In this document: one piece after another, positions 37,716 through 47,461 of the stretch
Position numbering within the stretch: the stretch's first letter is position 1
Layout: every line of letters starts with the position of its first letter
Assembly (NCBI GenBank): GCA_963828855.1
Contig: CAWHGB010000008.1
Span: 186,001-250,000, forward strand
Origin: CAVVEQ01 sp963828855
GTDB lineage: Bacteria > Chloroflexota > Anaerolineae > Anaerolineales > Anaerolineaceae
Reading direction: 5' to 3'
Length of the DNA: 64,000 nucleotides
The notes under the pieces: generated by a model
The model's input: the letters and a program-made list of their open reading frames with translations, nothing else
The model's database searches: none
What the model was told of the DNA's origin: nothing
Translations under genes and position numbers: made by a program

Positions 37716-39149
37716 ATGAGCACAGAAAAACTGCCCACCCGAAGTGAGAATTATTCCGAATGGTACAACCAGCTTATCCAGCGCGCCGAACTGGCGGATT
37801 ACGCCCCGGTGCGCGGCTGCATGGTTGTCAGACCCTACGGCTGGGCGCTGTGGGAGAATATCCAGCAGAGCCTGGATCAACGTTTCAAGGCCACCGGGCA
37901 TGTCAACGCCGCCTTCCCGCTGCTCATCCCCAAGTCATTCCTCGAAAAAGAGAAGGAGCACGTGGAGGGTTTCTCCCCCGAGCTGGCCGTGGTTACCCAT
38001 GGCGGCGGGCAGGAGCTGGAGGAGCCGTTGGTCATCCGACCCACCTCCGAAACCATTATCGGGTACATGTATTCAAAATGGATCAAGTCCTACCGCGATC
38101 TGCCGGTGCTGATCAACCAGTGGGCCAATGTGGTCCGCTGGGAGATGCGCACGCGGCTCTTTCTGCGTACCCTTGAGTTCTACTGGCAGGAAGGCCATAC
38201 CGCCCACGCCACCGCGGAAGAAGCCCAGGAAGAAACGATCCGCATGCTGGATACCTACGCCGCCTTCGCTGAAGAGGACGCAGCCATCCCGGTCATCCGC
38301 GGTCGCAAGAGCGATGTCGAGAAATTCGCCGGCGCGGTGGCTTCCTACGCCATTGAGGCTATGATGGGGGATACCAAGGCGCTGCAATCCGGTACCTCCC
38401 ACAACCTGGGACAGAACTTCGCCAAAGCCTTCGATATCCAGTACCTGGATGTGAACAACGAACTGCAATACTGTTGGACGACCTCCTGGGGGGTTTCCAC
38501 CCGCCTGATCGGCGCCATCATCATGACCCACGGCGACGACCAGGGATTGATCATGCCGCCGCGCCTCGCCCCCATCCAGGCTGTGATCGTGCCGATCTTT
38601 AAGAACGACGAGGAAAAATCCCTGGTGATGCCGGTGGTGAATAAGATCACCGCGGAACTCGCCGGGATTCGGGTCAAGGTGGATGACCGCACCGAGGTCA
38701 CCCCAGGTTTCAAATTCAACGATTGGGAACTGCGCGGGGTACCCCTGCGGATCGAGGTGGGTCCCAAGGACGTGGAAAAAGGATCGGTTGCCCTCGCCCG
38801 CCGCGATAGACCCGGCCGGGAAGGCAAGTCCTTCGTCCCCCAGGCTGGGATCGGCGCTACTGTCACCTCGCTGCTCGCCGAGATCCAGCAGGCACTCTAC
38901 GACCGCGCGCTCGCCTTCCGCGAAGCACATATCTCAGATCCCGTGGATTACGATGCGCTAAAGGAGGTTGTTCAGAACGGCTGGGCTTACTCCTACTGGT
39001 GCGGCAGCCGGGATTGCGAGGCGAAGGTCAAGGAGGATACCAAAGCCACCACCCGTTGCATCCCGATGAACCAGCAGGTCCCTCCCGGGAAATGCATCGT
39101 CTGCGGCCAACCCGCCAACGATAAGGCGTATTTCGCGAAAGCGTATTAA
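37716..39149 (+). CDS. proS: Prolyl-tRNA synthetase, archaeal/eukaryotic-type
   Basis: Intact, 477 residues. Class II motif 2 reads RWEMRTRLFLRTLEFYWQEGH, motif 3 GDDQGLIMPPRLAP, and PLLIPKSF plus EEPLVIRPTSETI match ProRS. There is no bacterial editing insert, and the C-terminus carries the zinc-type CGSRDCEAKV ... CIVCGQPA segment with a terminal Tyr, which marks the short archaeal-type enzyme (ProS type 3). It charges tRNA-Pro. TATAAT (37670-37675) lies 40 bases upstream. Its intactness shows that the indel rate is not uniform. Confidence 0.95.
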   Translation: MSTEKLPTRSENYSEWYNQLIQRAELADYAPVRGCMVVRPYGWALWENIQQSLDQRFKATGHVNAAFPLLIPKSFLEKEKEHVEGFSPELAVVTHGGGQELEEPLVIRPTSETIIGYMYSKWIKSYRDLPVLINQWANVVRWEMRTRLFLRTLEFYWQEGHTAHATAEEAQEETIRMLDTYAAFAEEDAAIPVIRGRKSDVEKFAGAVASYAIEAMMGDTKALQSGTSHNLGQNFAKAFDIQYLDVNNELQYCWTTSWGVSTRLIGAIIMTHGDDQGLIMPPRLAPIQAVIVPIFKNDEEKSLVMPVVNKITAELAGIRVKVDDRTEVTPGFKFNDWELRGVPLRIEVGPKDVEKGSVALARRDRPGREGKSFVPQAGIGATVTSLLAEIQQALYDRALAFREAHISDPVDYDALKEVVQNGWAYSYWCGSRDCEAKVKEDTKATTRCIPMNQQVPPGKCIVCGQPANDKAYFAKAY

Positions 39150-39176
39150 TTCCATTATCCCAACAGGATCGATCCC

Positions 39177-40013
39177 ATGCCCGCGGTTCAACTAGCCCGC
39201 CTGAGGATCCAAACCACCCGCCTGGCGGAATCCTTCGACGATCCCGTGGGTTTCGCCCGCGGGCTGGATTCCCTGCTGGAGCTATACGGCAACCGCGCTT
39301 ACCGCCCGGGGCACAACGTCAGCCACCGCAGCCGGCTGCCAGCCTATAACGTCCCCCCCCTGGTGATGCAGCAGTTGGAGCTCCAGTTGGGCAAGGTTGG
39401 CTCCAGCGATCCAGACCGCCTCCTGCAGAATATTGATACACTCTGGGAAGCCCGGACCCTGGAGATGCGCGAGATCGCCGTCTTCCTGCTGGGGGAGGTA
39501 CCACCCGGCTACCGCGAGGAGATCGTCGATCGTTTAATTCGCTGGTGCGATCCCACCCTTGATCCCGTGCTTCTCCGCGAACTTTTTTTCACTGGTGGCG
39601 CAACCATCCGCAGAGCGGAGCCGGGTACCTGGCTCAGTTTTTCGGCGGATTTTCTGATCTCGCCTGATCCGCAGGAAATCATCCTCGGGCTGCAGGCGTT
39701 GGAGCCCTTCCTGGAGGAAACAGGTCTTGATTACCTGCCGCGCATCTTCAACATGCTGGAACCGCTGGTCAATGATCCTCCCCCGGCGGTGATGCCAGCT
39801 CTCCACGACGTGTTGCTCCAAATCAATGCGATCTCCCCCGTGGAAACGCGCTCCTACCTGCGAAAATTCCTGGAAGCAAACCCCAAACCGGCCTTCCTGC
39901 GCCTCGTCCGGCGCTTGCTGCCGGAGCTCCCCGCCGAAACCCAGGCTGCCCTGCGCCACTACCTCCGCACCGCGGCAGCCCAAAAGGGGCCGGAAGACCA
40001 ATCCTCCGATTGA
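39177..40013 (+). CDS. Helical-repeat protein of unknown function (HEAT/AlkD-like)
   Basis: Intact, 278 residues, 27 bases after proS and probably in its transcript. The sequence is rich in amphipathic helix pairs: LLQNIDTLWEARTLEMREIAVFLLGE, DRLIRWCDPTLDPVLLRELF, FLISPDPQEIILGLQALEPFLEE and so on, which resemble HEAT-like repeats. The block TLWEARTLEMREIA is reminiscent of AlkD-type DNA glycosylases, but I see no catalytic Asp/Trp arrangement to support repair activity. It is cytoplasmic, without a signal peptide. The function is not known. Confidence 0.6.
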   Translation: MPAVQLARLRIQTTRLAESFDDPVGFARGLDSLLELYGNRAYRPGHNVSHRSRLPAYNVPPLVMQQLELQLGKVGSSDPDRLLQNIDTLWEARTLEMREIAVFLLGEVPPGYREEIVDRLIRWCDPTLDPVLLRELFFTGGATIRRAEPGTWLSFSADFLISPDPQEIILGLQALEPFLEETGLDYLPRIFNMLEPLVNDPPPAVMPALHDVLLQINAISPVETRSYLRKFLEANPKPAFLRLVRRLLPELPAETQAALRHYLRTAAAQKGPEDQSSD

Positions 40014-40075
40014 TTTATAGACGAACGCTCTCATCCGATTATTAGGATTCTCACCGCGTGAGCCTTGAAACCTGA

Positions 40076-40081
40076 TATAAT
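40076..40081 (+). promoter_or_regulatory. Probable -10 element of rpsO
   Basis: A perfect TATAAT lies 80 bases before rpsO. The matching -35 (around 40053) is poor, so only the -10 is reported. Confidence 0.4.
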
Positions 40082-40161
40082 TCGCACCTGACTGGTCCTG
40101 CCTGCGGTGATGCTGCGGGTATGGAGACCTGCGAAAATTTTTTTAGGAGAATGCAGAAGTC

Positions 40162-40431
40162 ATGATTACGAAGGAAACAAAAGGAAAGCTCATCACCGAT
40201 TTTGGTCAGCACGAAGGCGACACCGGGTCGCCCGAGGTTCAGGTCGCCATCCTCACCAACCGCATCACCACGCTTACCGAGCACCTGCGCGCGAACAAGC
40301 ACGATGAATCCTCCCGCCGCGGCCTGCTCAAGATGGTCGGCCACCGACGCCGCCTTCTGGCTTACCTCAAAAAGAAGGATTTCAACCGCTTTATGGCGAT
40401 TACCGAACGGTTGAGCCTCCGCCACAAGTAA
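40162..40431 (+). CDS. rpsO: Ribosomal protein S15
   Basis: Intact, 89 residues, the usual length. TTAGGAGAATG precedes ATG 40162. Diagnostic blocks are TGSPEVQVAILTNRI, HKHDESSRRGLLKMVGHRRR-like text and LLAYLKKKD. It binds 16S rRNA in the central domain of the 30S subunit. As in many bacteria it lies directly upstream of pnp. Confidence 0.97.
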   Translation: MITKETKGKLITDFGQHEGDTGSPEVQVAILTNRITTLTEHLRANKHDESSRRGLLKMVGHRRRLLAYLKKKDFNRFMAITERLSLRHK

Positions 40432-40445
40432 GAAAGGCTTTCCAA

Positions 40446-40480
40446 CGGGTAGATGGTTGAGCACTTCCATCTACTCGTTT
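40446..40480 (+). terminator. Stem-loop between rpsO and pnp
   Basis: The stem 40446-40456 pairs with 40467-40477 (CGGGTAGATGG / CCATCTACTCG, one wobble) with a ten-base loop and only three T's after it. It could be a weak terminator or an RNase processing site, as known for the rpsO-pnp junction elsewhere. Confidence 0.5.
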
Positions 40481-40616
40481 CATGCAACGATAAGTGCGAA
40501 AGATTTTACGGCCCGCAGGTCGGGAATTGAAAGCCGGTCTGGATCATCCCCGTGATCCATCCAGAACAGCCCTCAGTCCCTGACCGGGTGGGAAACAAAA
40601 AAGGGAGTTAGCTATA

Positions 40617-42861
40617 ATGCAACCTGAAACAAAGCAATATGCCACCGAATTCGGCGGCAAATCTGTCGTTATCGAGACAGGCAAGCTCGCCCAACAGGCG
40701 GGCGGATCCGTCACCGTGCGGCTGGGGGATACGATCGTATTCGCCGCCGCCACCATGGGCAAGGAACCCCGCCAGGGGCAGGATTTCTTCCCGCTGACCG
40801 TCGAATATGAAGAGCGTATGTACGCCGGCGGACGCATCCCCGGTTCGTTCTTCCGCCGCGAAGGCCGCCCCTCCGAGGATGCCATCCTCATCGCCCGCCT
40901 CACCGACCGCCCCCTGCGCCCGCTTTTCCAGCAGGATATGCGCAACGAGGTGCAGGTGATCATGTTCTCGCTTTCCGCCGATGTGGAAAACCCCCTCGAT
41001 ATCCTGGCCATCAACGCCGCTTCCGCCGCGCTGATGATCTCCGATATCCCCTGGGGTGGACCCGTTGGCGCGGTGCGCGTTGGGCGCATCGATGGCAAGT
41101 TCGTGGTCAACCCCACCTTCGCCCAGATGGAGGATTCCGATCTGGACCTGCGCATGGCCGGCACCAAGGATGCCATCCTGATGGTCGAATCCGGTGCCAA
41201 GGAAGTCTCTGAAGAAGTGATGGTCGAGGCTCTGCTCTTCGGTCACGAATCGATGCAGCCCATCATCGCCCTGCAGGAAAAGATGGCTGCCGAGATCGGC
41301 AAGCCCAAGCGCGAGGTTCCGCTCTTCCCGATCGACCCCGAGCTGGTGAAAATCATGCAGGAAAAAGCCGCGGGCGAGCTGGATAAGATCCACGACAAGT
41401 ACACCGGCAAAGCCGAGAATTACGCTGCCATCGATGAACTGGAAGCCAAACTGGTGGAAGAACTCGAAGAGTGAGGATGAATCCAACACCGAAGGCTTCA
41501 AAGCAGCCTTCGACGAAGTCTACAAGCAGGTGGTTCGCGCCCGCATCCTGGAGCGCAACCTGCGCCCCGATGGACGCGGCCTGACCGAGATCCGCCCGAT
41601 CTGGTGCGAGGTGGACGTCAGCCCGCGCGCCCACGGCTCCGGGCTGTTCACCCGCGGCGAGACCCAGGTGCTCACCCTGGCCACCCTTGGCACCCCCAAG
41701 GAAGCCCAGGAGATCGACACCCTCTCCCCCATCGATTCCAAGCGCTACATCCACCACTACAATTTCCCGCCCTACTCCACCGGTGAGGTGAAGATGCTGC
41801 GCGGGCAATCCCGCCGCGAGATCGGTCACGGCGCGCTGGCCGAGCGTGCCCTCCTGCCGGTCATCCCCGCTGAGAAGGACTTCCCCTACACCATGCGCCT
41901 GGTTTCCGAGGTGCTTTCCTCCAATGGTTCCTCCTCGATGGCCTCCGTCTGCGGCTCCACCCTGGCCCTGATGGATACCGGTGTGCCGATCAAAGCCCCG
42001 GTGGCCGGCGTGGCCATGGGACTGATCAAGGAAGGCGAGCGCTTACGCCATCCTCACCGATATCCAGGGCGCCGAGGATCACCTCGGCGATATGGATTTC
42101 AAGGTCGCCGGCACCGCGCGAGGGCATCACCGCCCTGCAGATGGATATCAAGATCAAGGGCATCACCGCCGAGATCATGACAGCAAGCCCTCTCGCAGGC
42201 CAAGGATGCCCGGCTCTTCATCCTCGGCAAGATGCTGGAAGTCATCCCCGCCCCGCGCCCCGAGCTGAAGCCGCACGCCCCGCGCATCACCACCGTCAAG
42301 ATCCCGGTGGATAAGATCGGCGCCATCATCGGCCCCGGCGGCAAGATGATCCGCGCCCTGCAGGAAGAGACCAACACCAAGATCGATATCGACGACGACG
42401 GCACCGTCTTCATCGCCGCCATCGACGGCAAGGATGAAGCCGCCGCCCGCGAGCGCATCGAAGCCCTCACCGAAACCCCCCAGGTCGGGCGCATCTACAC
42501 CGGCAAGGTCATCCGCGTGGCCGATTTCGGCGCCTTCGTCGAGATCCTGCCCGGGATGGACGGCATGGTGCACATCTCCCAGCTCGATTCCGAGCGGGTG
42601 AACAAGGTGGAGGATATCTGCTCCCTGGGCGATGAGCTCACCGTGATGGTCACCAACATCGACGAAGGCGGCAAGATTCGCCTCTCCCGCCAGGCCGTCC
42701 TGGAAGGCTGGACTGCCGAGGAAGCCATGGAGAAGGACCGCGGGGGCAAGCCCTCCGGTGGTCGCCCCTCCAGCGGCGGACGCGGCGGGTATAACAACCG
42801 CGGCGGCGGTGGTGATCGCGGCGGCAGCAGCCGCGGCGGTTACAGCAACAACCGGCGCTAA
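40617..42861 (+). CDS. pnp: Polynucleotide phosphorylase with Gly/Arg-rich tail, four frameshifts
   Basis: About 745 residues. Two RNase PH domains (RREGRPSEDAILIARLTDRP; GEVKMLRGQSRREIGHGALA), a KH domain (IIGPGGKMIRALQEE) and an S1 domain (VADFGAFVEILPGMDGMVHI) are all recognisable. Shifts lie near 41475, 42043, 42118 and 42180. The C-terminus after the S1 domain is a low-complexity tail of Gly, Arg, Ser and Asn (GGRPSSGGRGGYNNRGG and so on, about 40 residues), resembling RGG RNA-binding tails. The enzyme degrades RNA 3' to 5' with phosphate and works with RNase E/Y. A strong terminator follows. Confidence 0.93.
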
Positions 42862-42871
42862 AACTAAGCAT

Positions 42872-42904
42872 AAAAAAGAGACTGGCTATCGCCAGTCTCT
42901 TTTT
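42872..42904 (+). terminator. Terminator of pnp
   Basis: The stem GAGACTGGC (42878-42886) / GCCAGTCTC (42891-42899), extended by A6 and T5, has a TATC loop. Confidence 0.92.
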
Positions 42905-42944
42905 CTTCATCCAGTATCATCCATTCAACCCCTTATCCCCTCAA

Positions 42945-43429
42945 CTACTTTCCCTCCCCCGCCTTCCCGACAGCCTGCTTCCCCCATTCCTTCGCCCGTT
43001 CCAGTTCGCCCATCCCGGAGAGGGCCTTCCGATCCTTGCACGAAGAATCCCGCCGGCGGCACCGCCTGCCGCCCGCCGCATTTGACCAGCGCCTTGTCGA
43101 TCGGTTCCGCGGCGTAGCCGAAGATGCCTTGACCATGAAGGTCAGCACCCGGTTCTTGACCTGGCTTCACGTCCATGCGGGTATCGAAGCCGCCCACCGC
43201 CACGCCCGCAAGCGACGTTCTTGGGCAGTCCCTTTAAGAATTTTTGAATACCCTCCGTCGGGCGGAACCCGCGCGTGGGCGAGCCCACCAGCAGCAGCTC
43301 CACGCCCGCAAGCGCCCCATCCTGGAGCGCACCCACCTTCACCACCTGCGCGCCGGCCGCCTCCCCCACCGCCAGGGCGATCTTTTCCGTGTTGCCGAAG
43401 ACCGAATCATAGATGACAAGTGCTTTCAT
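42945..43429 (-). CDS. Flavodoxin family protein, frameshifted
   Basis: ATG 43429 follows CGGAGGG. The N-terminus KALVIYDSVFGNTEKIALAV contains the FMN phosphate loop (S/T-x-x-G-N-T) of flavodoxins, then ELLLVGSPTRGFRPTEGIQKF. Shifts near 43225 and 43140 and a small one near 43100 separate GGFDTRMDVK and FGYAAEPIDKALVKCGGR; the stop at 42945 follows EWGKQAVGKAGEGK. About 160 residues. It is cytoplasmic and carries one-electron or two-electron transfer with an unidentified partner. It is divergent from the DoxX-like gene. Confidence 0.75.
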
Positions 43430-43543
43430 GAAAAAACCCTCCGTGAGTTCTGGTCAGGATTATACCTTCCGCCACCACGCAGGCAATTGCGCGGGATGGT
43501 TTTCCTCTATAATGATGATGAATATCTTAATAGAGAGGCGAGT

Positions 43544-43909
43544 ATGTACTACTTAACCTGGGCGCTGCAGATCATCCTGGCGGTCAAATTCATTTCCTCC
43601 GCCTTCATCCATGCCTTCCGGCAGGATAAACCCACCCTGCAGTACGGCATCCAGAAGATGGGACCGAATTCGAAGCCCATCCTGGCGGGGATCTCCGCGC
43701 TGCTGGCGCTCGACGCGGTTTTTCTCATCCTCCCCCGCGCGCTGGGCTGGGACCCGATGATCACCGTTTATGCCGCCGCCCTCGGCGCGCTGCTGATGCT
43801 GGGATCGATCGTGTTTCACCTGAAATGCCGGGAGACACCGAAGGTGTGGGTGAGCGTATGTTATTTTATTATTCTTGTCAATATTAAAATAATTACACTT
43901 GAAATGTAG
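43544..43909 (+). CDS. DoxX-like small membrane protein, C-terminus altered by AT-rich insertion
   Basis: GAGAGG precedes ATG 43544 and TATAAT (43508-43513) lies upstream. 121 residues with helices at about 3-22, 48-66 and 72-93. The block LTWALQIILAVKFISSAFIH ... KMGPNSKPILAGISALLALD resembles DoxX-like membrane proteins. From about codon 105 the composition changes abruptly (CYFIILVNIKIITLEM, AT-rich codons), so the last 15 or so residues are probably not original but read from the inserted island. The function is unknown. Confidence 0.65.
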   Translation: MYYLTWALQIILAVKFISSAFIHAFRQDKPTLQYGIQKMGPNSKPILAGISALLALDAVFLILPRALGWDPMITVYAAALGALLMLGSIVFHLKCRETPKVWVSVCYFIILVNIKIITLEM

Positions 43910-43985
43910 TAATTAGATGATTAAAACAGAAGATTTTGCGTAAAAAAGTGCTAAATATTCAAGAAAATAAATAATATTTTTCATA

Positions 43986-45202
43986 TTGAAGAGAATTAAT
44001 ATCCAAAAGATTATTCTGTTTTCCAGATTTTCGTTGCTTCACCATCCGATATGGCTGAGGAAAATGAAATTAATAATTACTGCAGTTGAAGAGATAAATC
44101 ATATATGGCAACGACTTGGAATAATAATACGAAACATTAATTGGGCAAAAAGATGTAACACCAGGAATTGGCAATTATCCTCAAGCAGTCATCAATTCCC
44201 AAATACCAGACAATTATGTTATTTTCTTAGGTATGTTCTGGGTTCGTGTTGGAACGCCAACACCAAAGGCAGATTCTGGATCCATAGAAGAATTTGAATT
44301 AGCTTATGGAAGATGGCAAAAAGATCATAATTCAATTCAAATAATGATTTACTTTAAAGAAGCTCCGATTTCACCAAATGATATAGATATTGACCAAATC
44401 TCTCGTTAAAAAGATTTCGGAATTCGTTACAAGAACGAGGTGTTTTATACAAAACATTTAAAGATAGTGAAGAATTCTCTCAATTATTGACGAATAAATA
44501 TTGTTGAACAAGTTCAGTCCCAGATGAAAATTAATAACATACAATTTTCAGCTAGACCCACTGAAATATCAAATAATGAAAATCGTGTTTCTGATACCCC
44601 TGGCAATCAAATAGAAATTGAAGATGGATTCTTAGATTTGGTTGAAATAACAACTAGTAAATCAGCAAACGCAATAGAAATAATAAAAAGTTTTTCCGAA
44701 GAAATGCAAATTCTAAATAAATGTACTGAATCATCAACTAATGATCTAAATTCAGTTCAAAATTCACCCAATCCCAATATTGCACAATACAAGGAAATAA
44801 TTAATAAGTATGCTTCGGGGTATGGAAGAGTTCGTAGAAAAGATGAAGCCTCAAGCCCCATTATTGGCAGAATCTATTTCTACTATGCTTGATGCATACG
44901 GTCATATGATTAGCATTCTTCCAGATTTTGGATACAACGAAGAAAATTTCGGTAGGTTAAACGAATCGATTTCATCTGCACATACTCTAAGGATTAATAT
45001 GATTGATGCAGATAATGGTGTGGAAATTCTAAAATCTGCAATTGAAAAATTACCACGTATGACGAGTGTTTTTAATCATGCGAAAAGGAACTTGCTTCGA
45101 TTCTTGATGAATATCTTTAACTTTTCGAGAGGGATAAATCTACTTAGTGAGATTGAATTGACAGGTAATGAAATCAAAAAGAATTGGAGTGGCAGTCAAT
45201 AA
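43986..45202 (+). CDS. DUF4062 domain protein with C-terminal helical domain, frameshifted
   Basis: Joined frames give about 400 residues. The N-terminal domain reads FQIFVASPSDMAEENE, then ITAVEEINHIWQ, DVTPGIGNYPQAVINSQI, FWVRVGTPTPKADSGSIEEF and IQIMIYFKEAPISPNDIDID: the order and motifs of DUF4062 (ASPSD near the start, GTPT-x-A-x-SG-x-IEEFE). This family is found at the front of conflict-system and STAND-type proteins and is thought to have a Rossmann- or TIR-like sensor fold. The C-terminal half (from about 44524) is helical, with no NTPase motif: EEFVEKMKPQAPLLAESIST, then NFGRLNESISSAHTLR. Shifts lie near 44070, 44130, 44405, 44503 and 44815. The start is uncertain. Confidence 0.72.
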
Positions 45203-45394
45203 GGTGATTATTTTCTAACAGATTTTCATTTTCCAGATTTTCTCCGAATTCAATCAAGGCAAAGCATCTGGCGGTTTTCAAGGGATGTTTTACCACCCAA
45301 TTAAAGGTTACAAAATTTTTCAGAATGAATCCTCCAAGTAGCCTGAAGAAAGAATGGTCATATTATTAAATGTATTCTGAAAGGGATTAAAGTT

Positions 45395-45820
45395 ATGAAA
45401 GAAAAAAACCAAGAATCAGTAAATGAATTTTTCCTCATTGAATACCAAGCAGCTCAAGATTCTGCCCAGTATCATGATAATCTAATTTGGACAACAACTG
45501 GGATTATTTGGGGAGCGTCTTTAGTATTAAGTGGTTTTGTAATGCAAAATATTAATAATAATGCATTAAAACCTTACATTATCGCTGCTTGTTCTTTGGC
45601 AATACTTCAATTAATCTTTTTATGGACAATGGCAAGGCAGTGGAAATCTGTGAAAAATCAGAAATATTCTCGTTGTAAAGAAATCGAGGAATTATTTGAT
45701 TTTAAACAACACTCGCAGTTAAAATATAAAAAAAATAGCATGGGTATTTTCTATGGAATAGTCACGGCCTCCCAAATTGTATTTTGGGGAACGATAGTTG
45801 TGGTTGTTCTATTCTTATAA
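45395..45820 (+). CDS. Small three-helix membrane protein in AT-rich island
   Basis: Intact, 141 residues, preceded by AAAGGG. Membrane helices are predicted by eye at about residues 28-48 (TTTGIIWGASLVLSGFV), 57-77 (PYIIAACSLAILQLIFLW) and 118-141, to the C-terminus. The N-terminal segment EFFLIEYQAAQDSAQYHDNL is polar and helical, and a basic loop follows helix two. I do not recognise the family; its layout resembles small SLATT-like or effector-type membrane proteins of defence modules. It lies 190 bases after the DUF4062 gene on the same strand and may be its membrane partner. Confidence 0.65.
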   Translation: MKEKNQESVNEFFLIEYQAAQDSAQYHDNLIWTTTGIIWGASLVLSGFVMQNINNNALKPYIIAACSLAILQLIFLWTMARQWKSVKNQKYSRCKEIEELFDFKQHSQLKYKKNSMGIFYGIVTASQIVFWGTIVVVVLFL

Positions 45821-45837
45821 AATTTGAAAATTGTAAT

Positions 45838-47395
45838 TTAGGTTTTTGGCAACTCCGGCATCCTCTCCCCCTTGATCCCCAGCCGCTCCGCCAGTGCAGC
45901 CCTCATCGCCGTGCGGTCGTCCCAGGGGTACTCCGTCTCCCCAAAGCACATGCTCTGCTCGTGCCCCTTGCCGCAGGCGATCACCAGGTCCCCGGCCTTC
46001 GCCAGCTTCACCCCCAGGCGGATGGCCTCGCCCCGGTCCGGTACGCGGTAAAAGCTCTTCCCCTCCACCCCGCCCTTCCCTGCCGCGGCGCCAGCCATTT
46101 CGGCCAGGATCCCCTCCAGCGATTCGGTGCGCGGGTCCTCGGCGGTCAGGATGGTGATATCGGCAAGCCCCACCGAGACCTCCGCCATCAGCCTTCTTTT
46201 CTCCCGGTCGCGCAGCCCCGCCGAGCCGAAGATGGCGATCACCCGTCCTTTCGTCATCTTGCGCGCCTGCTCCAGCGCCACCTTCAGCGCGTTGGGCGTG
46301 TGGGCAAAATCCACGATCGCCGTGAAATCCTGCCCCAGATCGATCTGCTCCATGCGCCCGGGGATCCCGGGCAGCGCGGCGATGCCCTGCGCGGCAACGG
46401 CCGGGTCGATCCCCAGCCCCTCCACCGCCGCGGCGAAGGCCGCCAGGCAGTTCGAGACGTTGTAATCCCCGAGTAAATTCGTGCTCACCACCTGGTCGCT
46501 CCCCATCCCGCGCATGTTCACCCGGAAGGACATCCTCCCGCGGTCGTAACGGATCTCCGAGGCGGTCAGGTCGGCCTCGCCACCCAGCCCGTAGGAAACC
46601 TTGCGCACCTTCGCCAGTTTGAGCAAATAGTCGTGGCTCGCGTCATCGCGGTTCAGCACCGCCAGGCGCGGGTTGCCCTGCTTCTTTTCGCGCGTTTCGG
46701 CAAGCATGGTGAAAAGCCTGCCCTTGGCAGCGCGGTAATCCTCGTAGGAGCCGTGGTAATCCAGGTGCTCGTGGGTGATGTTGGTGACCACGCCGATATC
46801 GAACTCGCAGGCCGTCACCCGGTCCTGCGCCAGCCCGTGCGAGGTGGATTCCAGCACCACGTGGGTCAGCCCGGCATCCACCATGCGGCGCAGGTAGCGC
46901 TGCAGGTCGGGGGAATCCGGCGTGGTCACGTGGAAGCCGGTATCCAGCACCTCGTCGCCGATCACCGCGTTCACCGTGGAGATCATGCCCGCCTTCAGCC
47001 CGGCCTGCAGCAGGATGCGGTGGATCAGCGAGGAGGTGGTCGTCTTGCCATCCGTGCCGGTCACGCCGATCACGGTCAGCGCGCGCGCCGGCCAGCCTTC
47101 CAGCGCGGCGCTGAGATACGCCATCGCGGCGCGGGTATTATCTACTTTAATGAAGGGAACACGCAGGGAAAGATCCATGCGTGCCGAGCACTGCCACAGC
47201 GCCTTTTTCAATGGCGGCGGGGATGTACTTGTGCCCGTCGGAGCTCACCCCCGGCAGCGCCACGAAGAGATCACCCTTCTGAACGAGGCGGGAGTCGAAG
47301 ACCACCCGCTGCACGGTCACGCCCTTCGGCTGGCCGTGGATCTCGAACGGCAGCGGGAAATCGGCAAAGAGCTGTAGAAGTGGTTTTTCGCTCAT
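45838..47395 (-). CDS. murE: UDP-N-acetylmuramyl-tripeptide synthetase MurE, one frameshift
   Basis: About 515 residues. Domain 1 reads VVFDSRLVQKGDLFVALPG, the ATP loop is GVTGTDGKTTTSS, then THVVLESTSHGLAQDR, NITHEHLDYHGSYEDY and GDYNVSNCLAAFA. The frame shifts near 47185, within the N-terminal domain. In the C-terminal domain the specificity motif reads AEDPRTE where DAP-adding MurE has DNPR, so the third residue added may be lysine or ornithine and not meso-DAP. It acts in the cytoplasm in peptidoglycan synthesis. Its stop codon sits exactly at the edge of the AT-rich island. Confidence 0.88.
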
Positions 47396-47461
47396 CGGAA
47401 AATAAAACGGCGTTCAGGGCATTGTACCCTAAAACGCCGTCTGGCAATTCCTTCCAAATAT

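Larger units (their letters stand above)
43860..45837. mobile_element. AT-rich accessory island between DoxX-like gene and murE
   Basis: From about 43860 the sequence becomes strongly AT-rich and stays so until the murE stop codon at 45838, where the GC-rich background returns within a few bases. It holds a DUF4062 gene, a small membrane-protein gene and short spacers. No transposase, integrase or clear terminal repeat was seen, so the means of entry is unknown. Composition, accessory gene content and a disturbed neighbouring gene end all suggest horizontal transfer. The gap 45203-45394 inside it holds no clear gene: one short stretch (about 45209-45370) is open but has no start codon. Confidence 0.65.

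Noticed and set aside
44019..45242. A 14-base direct repeat (TTTTCCAGATTTTC at 44019 and 45229) as insertion-site repeat
   Set aside because: Both copies lie inside the AT-rich island, not at its edges, and low-complexity sequence makes chance matches likely.
45203..45394. A third small gene in the island
   Set aside because: About 54 open codons but no start codon or ribosome site, and no recognisable similarity.
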